A stretch of 64,000 nt of DNA from Bacteroidota bacterium (GTDB taxonomy: Bacteria; Bacteroidota; Bacteroidia; AKYH767-A; 2013-40CM-41-45), in assembly GCA_004295015.1 (NCBI GenBank), contig SHNE01000025.1, forward strand, positions 33,871 to 97,870, in the 5' to 3' direction. Numbering within the stretch: the first letter of the stretch is position 1; each line of letters begins with the position of its first letter. This document shows, piece by piece, positions 39,399-48,247 of the stretch. Under the pieces are notes generated by a model. The model made no database searches and was not told where the DNA came from. It was given only the letters and a program-made list of their open reading frames with translations. The position numbers and the translations under genes are program-made.

Positions 39399-39841
39399 GC
39401 TGTCGGGTGATTGTAAAGAAGCCAGTACAGTCCAACTTCAGCTACCGCTTTTGAGAAGCTGTCAAATTCAACGGGTTTGACGATATAACTATTTGCTCCT
39501 AAATCATAACATTTTTCAACGTCAGGATTTTCCTTTGATGAGGTGAGAATAACAACAGGAATTTTTTTTGTCAAATCATTTGACTTAATTTGTTTTAGCA
39601 CTTCCATCCCATTCACCTTAGGCATTTTCAGGTCAAGTAAAATAACCTTGGGCTTTTCATTAATATTCCGCCCCTCGTATAAACCTGTTCCAAAAAGAAA
39701 TTGCATGGCCAATGCACCATCCTTGAGATGAAATACTTTGTTAGCTATATTGCCTTTTCTTAAGGCACGAATGGCCATTTCAGCATCATTCATATTATCT
39801 TCGATCAAAAGAATTTCGATTTCGTTGCCTTTTTCCACCAT
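39395..39841 (-). CDS. Rcp1-type single-domain response regulator
   Basis: This 148-aa receiver domain has IEILLIEDNMNDAE (acidic pair), VILLDLKMPKVNG (phospho-Asp), VILTSSKENPD (switch residue) and SYIVKPVEF (Lys). The long insertion before the phospho-Asp (LFGTGLYEGRN) and the DLGANSYIVKP end are typical of the Rcp1-like regulators found beside phytochrome or PAS kinases. It starts nine bases after the PAS-PAS kinase and overlaps the hybrid kinase by four bases. It probably shuttles phosphate between the two kinases. Confidence 0.93.
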   Translation of the reverse strand: MVEKGNEIEILLIEDNMNDAEMAIRALRKGNIANKVFHLKDGALAMQFLFGTGLYEGRNINEKPKVILLDLKMPKVNGMEVLKQIKSNDLTKKIPVVILTSSKENPDVEKCYDLGANSYIVKPVEFDSFSKAVAEVGLYWLLYNHPTA

Positions 39842-39850
39842 TTATTGTTT

Positions 39851-41371
39851 TTATCTTATCGGGAGGCTGAAATAAAATTTTGCGCCTTTGTTTAGCTCGC
39901 CTTTCGCCCAAACTTTACCCCCATGTTTATCAATTATACGTTTTACCAAAGCCAGTCCTACGCCTGTACCTTCAAATTCATCCGGAGAGTGCAATCGTTG
40001 GAATACACCGAATAATTTATTCCCATATTCATTTTCAAATCCTGCACCATTATCGGAAACAGAATACACAATAGACCCACTTTCTTTCTCCGATTTAATT
40101 TCAATTTTAGGGCCCTTAGTTTTAGAGGAATACTTAACCGCATTAGAAATAAGGTTAATCATTACCTGATTAATTAAAGAGCGGTCAGCAACAATTGAAT
40201 GAAGTTGATCAATTTTTATGGTGTATTTAGTTGTTGTCGATTTAGTAACTTCTATCCATGCAGCTTCAGTAAGCTCAGTCATCTTAATGTTAGATTTTGC
40301 AAGTTTCTTCCTGCCTAACCTGGCAAAGGCAAGCAAATCATCAATCAAAACTCCCATCCTTTTGGCATTTTCCTGCACCACATTCAATAGACGCTTTCCC
40401 TCTATGTCAAAAAGATCATTATAGTCTTCCTCAAGCATTTTTGCATACCCATTTATTGCTCTGAGCGGTGCTCGCAAGTCATGAGAAATTGAATAAGAAA
40501 AAGCTTCGAGCTCTTCGGTACGCTGTTTTACACGTTCTTCCAATTCAAACTTGAGTCGTAGATTCTCTTCCTCTGCCTCTTTACGCATGGTGATATCTGC
40601 ACGAATAGCAATGTATTGGTAAGGCTTACCTAGTTCATTTAAAAAAGGAATTATAGTTGTATCTACCCAATAATAAGTCCCATCTTTCGCTTTGTTTTTT
40701 AATTCACCTCGCCAGATTTTTCCATTCGCAATGGTAATCCATAAATTGCGTATAAAATCTTTCGGATGATATGCCGAATTAATTATTCGATGATCTTGTC
40801 CGATTAGTTCAGATGAACTGTACTTTGAAATCTTACAAAAGTTATTGTTGACATATTTAATTATTCCCTTTTGATCGGTGATAGCCACGATCGATGATTC
40901 ATCCAAAGCGTACTTATAGTCGGAAATTTCTTTTAAGCTACTCTCTAAAATTTCTTCAGTCCTTTTCCTTTCCGTAATATCTGCCCTGATAGCAACATAC
41001 TGATACGGTTTCTTCTCTTCATTAAGAAAGGGAACAATGGTGGTGTCGACCCAGTAAATCGTTCCGTCTTTTGCCTTGTTTTTTAGCTCTCCCCTCCAAA
41101 TTTTTCCATTAGCAATGGTATGCCATAAATTTCTAATAAATTCTTTGGGATGATGTCCGGAATTAATAATGCGATGGTCCTGGCCAATTAACTCCTTTCT
41201 GCTGTATTTTGAAATCTTACAGAAGTTATCATTTGCATGCAAAATAATACCCTTTTGATCCGTAATAGCTACAATTGAAGATTCATCAATGGCATATTTG
41301 TAATCTGAAACTTCCTTCAGAGATTTTTTTAAACTTTCCTCAACTGTGATGCTTTTCTGCTTGGTAGGCAT
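39851..41371 (-). CDS. Sensor histidine kinase with two nearly identical PAS domains
   Basis: This 506-aa soluble kinase has PAS/PAC units at residues ~17-140 and ~145-268 with 128-aa spacing. By hand alignment 104 of 124 positions are identical. Both have DESSIVAITDQKGII, NFCKISKYS, ELIGQDHRIINS and ANGKIWRGELKNKAKDGT. A coiled linker (~269-290) leads to HisKA (FSYSISHDLRAPLRAINGY, phospho-His 297) and HATPase with N-box NLISNAVKYS, G1 SDNGAGFE and G2 GTGVGLALV. The pattern resembles bacteriophytochrome-type kinases of Bacteroidota. It is the first gene of a tight operon with the Rcp1-like regulator; the NarL-like regulator lies 107 bases upstream. Confidence 0.94.
   Translation of the reverse strand: MPTKQKSITVEESLKKSLKEVSDYKYAIDESSIVAITDQKGIILHANDNFCKISKYSRKELIGQDHRIINSGHHPKEFIRNLWHTIANGKIWRGELKNKAKDGTIYWVDTTIVPFLNEEKKPYQYVAIRADITERKRTEEILESSLKEISDYKYALDESSIVAITDQKGIIKYVNNNFCKISKYSSSELIGQDHRIINSAYHPKDFIRNLWITIANGKIWRGELKNKAKDGTYYWVDTTIIPFLNELGKPYQYIAIRADITMRKEAEEENLRLKFELEERVKQRTEELEAFSYSISHDLRAPLRAINGYAKMLEEDYNDLFDIEGKRLLNVVQENAKRMGVLIDDLLAFARLGRKKLAKSNIKMTELTEAAWIEVTKSTTTKYTIKIDQLHSIVADRSLINQVMINLISNAVKYSSKTKGPKIEIKSEKESGSIVYSVSDNGAGFENEYGNKLFGVFQRLHSPDEFEGTGVGLALVKRIIDKHGGKVWAKGELNKGAKFYFSLPIR
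40556..41323 (-). repeat. Internal tandem duplication of a PAS-PAC unit
   Basis: Two 128-codon units lie head to tail in the kinase gene. They are about 84% identical at protein level over 124 aligned residues, counted by hand. Differences cluster around the segment after TDQKGII and around NEEKKPY/NELGKPY. Both units keep the same PAC tail RADIT.RK. Confidence 0.85.
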
Positions 41372-41478
41372 AGAATTTGGTGATTTCGATGTGAGGAAGA
41401 TACATGCTAATAAAAAATCAGTGTGTCATTTTAAAGATGAATTTAAATCATAAACTTTATGACAAAATTCAATAGTCT

Positions 41479-42162
41479 TTAGTCTATCAATTTATTTCGA
41501 AAGGCAAATTTTGTAATCTCCACATTCGACTTTAAAAAAAGTTTTGCGAGTATTCGGGCACGATGAGTTGCAACGGTAGCCGGAGATATTGACAAGAAGC
41601 CGGCAATTTCTTTAATTGTTCTCCCCTTAGCAATAAGCAGAAGAATTTCAAATTCTCTTTTTGACAGACGCTCACGAATTTTAGTGTGATCATTCTGAAC
41701 CTGCAATTTGTTCAATTGCGCATTTTTTAACTCAAGTTCCTTCGCGATGCGGTCCTTCTCTTTCTGAACTTCTTTCATTTGCAGAAGACGTAAGATCACA
41801 GAAGGAAGTCTCTTCAAATTTGACTTAAGGACAAAGTCATCTACACCTTCTTGTAAACATTCAAGCGCCAGCTCTTCCGTTAGAGTACCGGTGACTAAAA
41901 TAAATGGTGTAAAAATTGCTCTCTCCCTTACCAGCCTGAAAGCGTGCATGCCATTAAACATTGGCAATGCGTAATCAGAAATAATAATATCAGGATTAAA
42001 CTCTTCGACGTTGCTTAGGAACTCCTTTTTCGTTGAAACTCGCCTGTAAACATTATTAATCCCTCCCTTCTTGATTTCCCGCAACATTAATTCGAGATCT
42101 TCCACCATATTCTCCAAGAAGAGAATTGCGCATGGATTTGAAATATCATGATCCGATTCCAT
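41479..42162 (-). CDS. NarL/FixJ-type response regulator with LuxR HTH
   Basis: This 227-aa protein has an atypical receiver at ~10-135 and a LuxR-type HTH at ~165-227 (LSKREFEILLLIAKGRTIKEIAG, SPATVATHRARIL). The phospho-Asp is in DIIISDYALP, but the usual acidic pair is replaced by LFLENMVED. TPFILVTGTLTEE and DDFVLKSNL are the T/S and K landmarks. The N-terminal part is closely similar in style to the receiver of the hybrid kinase (FILVTGT). A short coiled segment links the domains. It is probably the transcriptional output of the cluster. Confidence 0.9.
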   Translation of the reverse strand: MESDHDISNPCAILFLENMVEDLELMLREIKKGGINNVYRRVSTKKEFLSNVEEFNPDIIISDYALPMFNGMHAFRLVRERAIFTPFILVTGTLTEELALECLQEGVDDFVLKSNLKRLPSVILRLLQMKEVQKEKDRIAKELELKNAQLNKLQVQNDHTKIRERLSKREFEILLLIAKGRTIKEIAGFLSISPATVATHRARILAKLFLKSNVEITKFAFRNKLID

Positions 42163-42911
42163 TTATACCCTCCTGCAAAATAGTGAGTGCAATAATAAAG
42201 AATTGAAAATTGAATGCTTGTCATTAAAACAACGACAAAAAGCCCTTCGTTTTTTGATTTAGTCGCTTTAAACGCCAATAACCGATGAAGTACTATCAAT
42301 CAGGACTATTGAACGTTTAGATGCATGAATCACCAAAATTGCTCTTCCGGAGAAGCAGGCAAGTGATTCTTAGGCAATTCACTTTTTAGACCGGCAGAAA
42401 TATTTCTGATTCATCAATACCGGTGGAGCAGGATAATTCCTTCTCCTTTGAAAATTGTATATAAAGATAGTAAAAAAAACGATGTGTAAACACATTTTAC
42501 GAATGAAATTAAACTATTCCATTCGCGTAAATTTGGCCTTAGTGAAAGCAAAAGCTTAATTAAATTAATAAATGATAAAACTAGTTAACCCTCTCATTTA
42601 TCTTTTTACCTCATAATGCCACTCAAATGTTGCAATCCATGTAGATGAAAACAATTGGCCTTTGCTTGAATTAAAAGTCATAATATTTATTTTCGTTTTA
42701 ACTGACTATCAACGAATAGAAGATGATGTTCAAAATAGATCAAAGGAGAATTTATACAGAAAAAATATCAACTTACTTTTTTATTCCTTCTCCATAGCCA
42801 TCGAGCAAGGGTATTCCACTCAGTCAAAGATTTGATGTCTTAAATGATTTGCAGTCTGTAAATTGAAGTAGTTTGGATGTAGTTTGATAAAAATAATGCC
42901 CGGGATATTGT
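42163..42911. other. Intergenic, no convincing gene
   Basis: This 749-base stretch is A+T-rich. It has no open frame with family resemblance, no RNA gene I can recognise and no clear hairpin with T-run. It separates the phosphorelay cluster from the VF530 gene. Confidence 0.45.
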
Positions 42912-43142
42912 TCATCTATCACTTCCACCTTTTCCAGACACCACTTCCAAATACAAATCCTCCACCTTCTTCCTCGCCCATGGTGTCTTCCTCAGAAAAG
43001 TCAGACTTGATTTTACGCTTGGCTTGCTCTTGAAACAGTTGATGGGAATAATAAAGCTAAGTTCCACCCATCCATAATGATTGACCAAATGGTTTAAAAT
43101 TGCTTCAAGCGTGATGCCGTGTAAGGGGTCATTGCTTTTCAT
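42912..43142 (-). CDS. VF530 family (DUF2132) small DNA-binding-type protein
   Basis: This 76-aa protein begins [22 protein letters not shown] and contains [19 protein letters not shown] and [13 protein letters not shown]. These are the hallmarks of the VF530/DUF2132 family, whose founding member from Vibrio fischeri has a helical DNA-binding-like fold. Length and start fit the family exactly. There is no close neighbour on the same strand, so it is probably monocistronic. Its biological role is unknown in any species, as far as I know. Confidence 0.88.
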   Translation of the reverse strand: MKSNDPLHGITLEAILNHLVNHYGWVELSFIIPINCFKSKPSVKSSLTFLRKTPWARKKVEDLYLEVVSGKGGSDR

Positions 43143-43267
43143 ATTGGGAATTCAGAGTAGGGAAAGTTGCCTTAATATAGGCATAATTATTTTGACAGCT
43201 ACACACAAATCCCGGTGGAAAGCTCTGTTGAACCTTTAAGGAAATGTCATTCACCCAATAACATCAT

Positions 43268-45112
43268 CTAGCGCGCAAACATTATTCGATTAGTGCCAAG
43301 CAGAACGCCCTCCTGATCAAATGCCTGAACAAAGTACAAACCACTTGCAAGGCTCTTGGATAAATCAATCGAAATTTCATTCGTCATCATTTTTCGAATA
43401 AATAGTTCACGTCCTGTATTGTCTAGTAATTTAATCAGGTACTCATTTCCCGGGACAACCTTGTCAAGACTCACATTGAGCTTATCATTTGAAGGATTTG
43501 GAAAAACAGAAAGCTGAACATCAGAAAATTTGTTTGAGGGACCGGAAATGTTTGTAATCACATTGTACAATTCACCGATATTATTTAATGTATCGTTAAG
43601 TGCACCGGAAAAGGCACCGCCAAACACAATAACATTTGAGCTTAAAGTCATGGTGTTGATTACATCATCAACAAGTAAAAGCGGCGAGAAATATACTTGT
43701 CCACCGCCATCATGCCCGATCTCCATCAGATTATTACCATAAATAAAACCGGATGCACAATTAAATTCACCTGCAACAAAGAGTCTGTCGTCAGCACTAA
43801 GAAATGATTTTAATGAAACTCCATTAAAATAATCCATTCCGCTTGAATATTGTCTCAGATATACTTCCCAATCAAAATTCACAAACCTCGCAATAGCACA
43901 AGTGTCAATACCATCAACCACATCGCAGGCAGCATAGAGGGTGTCGCGATAAACCTGGAAATCATTTACGGGAGTAATTGTACCCATACCGGATGCACCC
44001 ATATAAGTACCGTCATAACTTACCACATTTTTTCGAAGAGCACCCGTCGCCGCTTCAAAACTTCCACCGATTAACAATGTGCCATTCCATTCCTCCAAGG
44101 TTCGAACACCTTCACCATAGATGAATCCCTGTGAAACATCTTGCCATTGGCTGCCGGTCCATTTTGAAAAAAATCCGGTAAATTTTCCACCTGCGTATAT
44201 TTCATTATTATAAACGGCGAGAGCATTCACCGTGCTGTCAAGGCTACCCATAGCTTGCCATTGCTCTGTAATAAGATCATAAACGGCGATGTTGGAAGCC
44301 GATACCCAACCAGCAGAACTAAAATATCCACCTGCATAAAGTTTGTTATCGTGAATCAAAATTGAATTAACCTGACCATTTACTCCATTTCCAAGACTGA
44401 TCCAATCCCATCCGGCAAAACCACTTATATAGACAGCAATGCCATTACAAGGATTCCCCTTAACAGAGGCATTAAAGGAACCACCGGCATATACTAATTG
44501 AGTGGATGGATCAACCGCCAAACTATGTACCGGTCCATTCAGGCCCTGTTCCATATCTCCAACTGTGAAAATTGGAGGATAGCCGGGCTGTATCCAGGCA
44601 AGCTCATCGATAGAAAAGCCATTTTCAAATGCCCATTCAGAAACACCGTTTGTTTTAATATCTTTTACGTAAACAAATTTATTATCTGTATCGATGGCAC
44701 GGGCAAGAGCTTCGGCTCCGCTTTGCTGCATGAGATATCCAACAGCACAATGAGTGCCTATCCTGTCAATAAAGACTGGGTTTTTATAGGAGAGGTAGTC
44801 GTTCACCGGGTAAACTCCGGCGATCCAATATGAATTCAATACGTCAAGGAGTTTAAGCCGATTTTCTTTTTGATTGAAAGTAAGGTGCTCGACAGGTCGC
44901 ATCCTGAGGGTCTTTTCCACAAGCATTAAGTGTGTTCTTATCCAATCATTAAAAGTCATGTTTCCATCTGTGTTAACTGTTCCGGCAAATACCTGAGCAT
45001 CAGAATTTTTTATCCATTCAGCATTTACTTCTTTGAGCATGCTTAGATTCGAAGCATGAGAAGAACTTATGCATAAAACAAGTAACAAGATGATAAGTAG
45101 ATTTCTTTTCAT
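43268..45112 (-). CDS. T9SS type A cargo protein with propeller
   Basis: The ATG at 45112 is chosen because it begins directly with a signal peptide (KRNLLIILLLVLCISSSHAS); an earlier in-frame ATG at 45172 would add 20 polar residues. Residues ~30-180 hold a helical N-domain with NDWIRTHLMLVEKTL, IGTHCAVGYLMQQSG and LAWIQPGYPP. I recall the last two motifs from other Bacteroidota secreted proteins. A kelch-like propeller with repeated NxLYAGGxF blades follows (~185-520). The end (QLSVFPNPSNDKLNVSL to NRIMFAR) is a T9SS type A sorting domain. It is probably surface-exposed, and the function is unknown. Confidence 0.82.
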   Translation of the reverse strand: MKRNLLIILLLVLCISSSHASNLSMLKEVNAEWIKNSDAQVFAGTVNTDGNMTFNDWIRTHLMLVEKTLRMRPVEHLTFNQKENRLKLLDVLNSYWIAGVYPVNDYLSYKNPVFIDRIGTHCAVGYLMQQSGAEALARAIDTDNKFVYVKDIKTNGVSEWAFENGFSIDELAWIQPGYPPIFTVGDMEQGLNGPVHSLAVDPSTQLVYAGGSFNASVKGNPCNGIAVYISGFAGWDWISLGNGVNGQVNSILIHDNKLYAGGYFSSAGWVSASNIAVYDLITEQWQAMGSLDSTVNALAVYNNEIYAGGKFTGFFSKWTGSQWQDVSQGFIYGEGVRTLEEWNGTLLIGGSFEAATGALRKNVVSYDGTYMGASGMGTITPVNDFQVYRDTLYAACDVVDGIDTCAIARFVNFDWEVYLRQYSSGMDYFNGVSLKSFLSADDRLFVAGEFNCASGFIYGNNLMEIGHDGGGQVYFSPLLLVDDVINTMTLSSNVIVFGGAFSGALNDTLNNIGELYNVITNISGPSNKFSDVQLSVFPNPSNDKLNVSLDKVVPGNEYLIKLLDNTGRELFIRKMMTNEISIDLSKSLASGLYFVQAFDQEGVLLGTNRIMFAR

Positions 45113-45469
45113 GGCGATAAGATTTGAGTTATCTAAAATTAAGACTTTTATTTTAATCTGATGCGACTGCATGGGACTTTAACATAAAAACAATGAAAAA
45201 AAAGCTATACGTGGAAATTGCGTTCCGGGAGGACACAATTTCCATTCCTGAATCAAATATCAGCAGCTTTATAGATTAACCTTTAAAATAAAATATCACA
45301 GTAGTATGGCCAAATTCTTCTTAAAGAATTTTTCAGCTTGCATCGAAAAAAGGTGAACATATTTGTCAGCAGCTCCATTACCAAGGCATGAAGCTATCTG
45401 CATAAATCATCGGTGGAATAAATGACTATTCCGTGATGAAGAGAAAAATTCCGGCGAAAGATTTGAAAA
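45113..45469. other. Intergenic between T9SS and lipoprotein genes
   Basis: Apart from the non-preferred 20-codon extension of the T9SS gene (45113-45172) I see no gene, RNA or repeat here. Confidence 0.4.
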
Positions 45470-46483
45470 TTAAATAGGCTGCGCCAGCAACACATACTTC
45501 TGGTAAAACAAACTTTTACCTTTAAGCTCGGTATATTTTATAACATCAGGCGATGACATATTATACAAGGCCTTGGCGTCACTATACATCGTTCCATAAA
45601 ATGACCGGTTATTACCGCTGGTGGCGTATACAGAGAACAAGTAAGAAGTTTCAACTGATTGCAACTCAATTAAAGGATAATCGAGCTTATTAAATTTTTT
45701 AGCTGCTTTGGTAATTCCACCATAGGAAGAAGAGCCCTGATCGATTCTGTACTTTATTCTATTGTCCCACTTGCCATATCCGGCTGCAGTAGAGAGGTAG
45801 TCAGTAACGCTGACATAATTAGAAATAAATATTCCGTCACAATAATATACCATTGAATCTACTGCACTTTGGGGATTAGAATAATTTTTTCCCATCCAGC
45901 CTTCATAAAAGTAAAACTTAGCTCCATAGCGGTTACACATTGCTTTAGTTAATCGCAAAAGAGTGAAACATCCGGAATAATCCCGTGTTACCCAAGGTTC
46001 TTTTTCAGTTAAAGGTGCAACAACAGTGCGCAAATCAGGATATGCGGTATAGAAAGCATCCCAGGTGGCTAATTCAGAAGTTTCCCTGATATCACATGTA
46101 ATTAATTTGACTCCATAGGTATTAATGGCTTTTCGGCAGAAAGCAGCAAACTTGGTTCTACCGGAAGATGTAGCCATAGAATTGCGTGCATAAGAATTAA
46201 TCATGTTTCCGCCCTTCCTTTTTAAATAATCTAAAAATGCATTTTCGCTGCTTACCGTTCCAATTGCCAGATAATCCGGATGAGTATAAATTCCAAACAA
46301 TTCAGGAGACAAAATATTATTTAGCCTAGCCTCGGCTTGTAAGTCGGAATTCAATTCATCGGGTGTTGTGGAAGGCTCAATGAAAGATTCTTCTTTAGAA
46401 CATGAGCTGAGAGCCAAGAAAAAACTAATTACTATGAATCCCTGAAAGAAATTAAGTCCTGAAATGAAATGCTTTTTTACCAT
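45470..46483 (-). CDS. Putative lipoprotein of unknown function
   Basis: The ATG at 46483 gives a 337-aa protein with a lipoprotein signal. A hydrophobic helix (GFIVISFFLALSSC) ends in the lipobox LSSC, followed by SKEE, so the Cys at about residue 27 should be lipidated. An upstream ATG at 46576 would bury the signal. The mature part has alternating beta and alpha segments (FGIYTHPDYLAIG, GVKLITCDIRET, YGAKFYFYEGWMGKNY, DGIFISNYVS) reminiscent of a TIM barrel or glycosidase-like fold, but I cannot name a family. It stands alone. A periplasmic or outer-membrane carbohydrate-linked role is only a guess. Confidence 0.7.
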   Translation of the reverse strand: MVKKHFISGLNFFQGFIVISFFLALSSCSKEESFIEPSTTPDELNSDLQAEARLNNILSPELFGIYTHPDYLAIGTVSSENAFLDYLKRKGGNMINSYARNSMATSSGRTKFAAFCRKAINTYGVKLITCDIRETSELATWDAFYTAYPDLRTVVAPLTEKEPWVTRDYSGCFTLLRLTKAMCNRYGAKFYFYEGWMGKNYSNPQSAVDSMVYYCDGIFISNYVSVTDYLSTAAGYGKWDNRIKYRIDQGSSSYGGITKAAKKFNKLDYPLIELQSVETSYLFSVYATSGNNRSFYGTMYSDAKALYNMSSPDVIKYTELKGKSLFYQKYVLLAQPI

Positions 46484-46707
46484 TTGTTCTTTGTTTTGAG
46501 TCCTGATTGATTTACCATTTGACGAAGGCGGAAAACGAGATGCATTCTCTAAATCATAAATATTATTGAGATACAAAGCCGAACATCGTCAGCTGAGCAT
46601 CCTTCAATAATTTCCAATTAAATGTGAACGATATCCCCCTGTTTCCCCTCAATCTAGGGCTCAATGGTAGTTTCAAACTTGGGATTTTGTATGAAGAGAC
46701 TCGTACC

Positions 46708-46869
46708 GGACGTTTCACTAGTATTGACCTTCCTGATTCAATCTATTTTGAACCTGCAATGCGCATTTGTCGAACTTGCGAGCCAAATTGAATTGCAATC
46801 GATTTTGTTCGCTGAAATCATCCGGGCAATTTTAGTGAAATAAGGGGGTCGGTTTGTCTGAAATCTCCA
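46708..46869 (+). repeat. Direct repeat element, copy A (diverged)
   Basis: This 162-bp element starts GGACGTTTCACTAGTATTGACC and ends GGTTTGTCTGAAATCTCCA. It aligns along its length with copies at 49331 and 54961 but has more changes. It ends 16 bases before the stop codon of the Gln-Fic gene. Motifs like TTGACC and GACCCCT resemble the multiple terminal repeats of IS21-type elements, so it may be a solo end of an IS (inference). Confidence 0.7.
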
Positions 46870-46884
46870 ATCATTGAATAAATT

Positions 46885-47934
46885 TTAGAAATAAGTTTCA
46901 ACTGCAAATTCAAACTGATTAATAAAAATTTCTTTAAACGCATTAATATTGTTTTGCTCATAAAATATCAACATTGCTTTTTTATAGTCAATAGAATCAA
47001 CGGTCCTGAAAGAAATCGGACAAAAATTATTATTCATCAATATGGCATTGCTGATAATTCGCGCCATTCTTTTATTCCCGTCTGCAAAAGGCTGGATGTA
47101 AGAAATCAAAACCAAAACTAACAGTGCTCTTTCAAAAATATTTTCTTTTTCATTTACTACGATGCACATATCTTCCAATGATTCCTTGATCTGAAACTCA
47201 TTGTCCAGCGGTTTATAATTGGTCCCGGTAATACCAACCATGCTGTTCCTGATGTTGCGTGAAATGCCTAAGTCCTTAATCAGTATACTATGTATATCCT
47301 CAATGATTGAAACTGTCATTTTTTTCACATACGAAGGATTAGCTATAATAAAATCCAATGCTGCTTTATGATTTAGTAACATGACAGCTTCATCCTTGGT
47401 TTTTCCGGCAGCAGTTTCCTTTTCTTTAAGGAGTCGTTCAGTTTCCAGTAAAGAATAAGTATTGCCTTCGATCTGCGAGGATTTCCAGCTTAGATCAATG
47501 GCAAATCGTTCAAGTTCTTTATGGTATTCCGTTGCTGATAATTTCAAAATATTTTTTTTGTATTGGTTTTGCAAATTACTTAAGTGTACCAATTCTTCTT
47601 TTGAAAATACAGAAATGCGGTTTAATGTTTCTCTAATCAGAGAATGATTAAAAGAATTTCTGATACTTCTTTCATCAATTTCATTCCGGAAATATTGCTC
47701 AGCATCAATCGGGCGTAACAGATTATAGGCCTGACTAATTTTGTACTTAGTCCCTTTACCCTGACCGGCCTTGGTGATCAGGTTTTCTGAAAGAAGTTTT
47801 TGCAGAATCCTTTTAACTGTAGCATACCCGGGTTTCTCACCCAGTCCTTCATGAATTTCTTTCGACGAACACAATGGATTCGATTCGACAAACTCAAGTA
47901 TCAAGTTGTCTCTATTTTTGCTTGATTTCGGCAT
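46885..47934 (-). CDS. Fic-fold protein with winged-helix N-terminus and catalytic His replaced by Gln
   Basis: The ATG at 47934 gives 349 aa; one at 47976 would add 14. Residues ~8-70 form a winged helix (SSKEIHEGLGEKPGYATVKR). Residues ~150-330 are the Fic fold. The inhibitory helix motif SSQIEG fits [S/T]xxxE[G/N]. The core reads YIQPFADGNKRMAR: the position of the catalytic His in HxFxDGNxRxxR is Gln281 (codon CAG). The rest of the anion-binding loop is intact. Classical AMPylation needs that His, so the protein may be a nucleotide-binding regulator. From memory, other Fic-fold groups also carry Gln here. It is divergent from a canonical fic gene and is preceded by a perfect palindrome over its -7 box. 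Confidence 0.85.
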   Translation of the reverse strand: MPKSSKNRDNLILEFVESNPLCSSKEIHEGLGEKPGYATVKRILQKLLSENLITKAGQGKGTKYKISQAYNLLRPIDAEQYFRNEIDERSIRNSFNHSLIRETLNRISVFSKEELVHLSNLQNQYKKNILKLSATEYHKELERFAIDLSWKSSQIEGNTYSLLETERLLKEKETAAGKTKDEAVMLLNHKAALDFIIANPSYVKKMTVSIIEDIHSILIKDLGISRNIRNSMVGITGTNYKPLDNEFQIKESLEDMCIVVNEKENIFERALLVLVLISYIQPFADGNKRMARIISNAILMNNNFCPISFRTVDSIDYKKAMLIFYEQNNINAFKEIFINQFEFAVETYF

Positions 47935-47941
47935 TTCTATT

Positions 47942-47961
47942 ATTTGTGGCTCACAAATATA
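47942..47961 (-). promoter_or_regulatory. -7 box and palindromic operator of the Gln-Fic gene
   Basis: On the minus strand TATATTTG (47961-47954) is a perfect TAnnTTTG box 19 bases before the ATG at 47934. ATTTGTGGCTCACAAAT (47942-47958) is a perfect 7+3+7 inverted repeat overlapping it. No good -33 box was found at the standard distance. Confidence 0.55.
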
Positions 47962-47986
47962 TGGATTATGGATCAATAAACATGTA

Positions 47987-48109
47987 AAATGAGCCCCATT
48001 ATTTAAACATTTGAGCTATAAATATAACTTTAAAGCTCTTTATAAGCCAATTTAGGGCTCATTTAAACGAAAAGCCAATCTAAATAAACAACAATAATGA
48101 GCCACAAAT
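47987..48109. promoter_or_regulatory. Cluster of GAGCC sites between the divergent fic genes
   Basis: AAATGAGCCC (47987-47996) and GGGCTCATTT (48055-48064) form a perfect 10-bp inverted repeat. ATGAGCCACAAAT (48097-48109) repeats 11 bases (GAGCCACAAAT) of the operator at 47942-47958. Together with that operator there are four GAGCC-type sites in about 170 bases. They are candidate binding sites for one of the two winged-helix Fic proteins. Confidence 0.45.
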
Positions 48110-48200
48110 AATTTTTTAACTGGAAAAAGGTTCGTTTAAAAAGATTCAAAGCCGGAGATTTCAATAAAATCCATGTATACGTGGCATACTATGTATAATT

Positions 48201-48239
48201 TTTGATATATCACATATTTACTATATTTGTGATATATCA
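48201..48239 (+). promoter_or_regulatory. Promoter with overlapping palindromic operator of the canonical fic gene
   Basis: TTTG (48201-48204), 17 bases, then TATATTTG (48222-48229) fit the Bacteroidota promoter consensus exactly. TGATATATCAC (48203-48213) and GTGATATATCA (48229-48239) are a perfect 11-bp inverted repeat, and each half contains its own 10-bp palindrome TGATATATCA. One half covers the -33 box and the other the end of the -7 box. The centres of the halves are 26 bases apart. The ATG at 48248 follows within nine bases, so the leader is very short. Confidence 0.75.
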
Positions 48240-48247
48240 GTATTTAT

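Noticed and set aside
48203..48239. TGATATATCA repeats as a possible origin or IS end
   Set aside because: The pair is better explained as an operator since it overlaps a consensus promoter nine bases ahead of the fic start; no DnaA boxes or transposase adjoin it.
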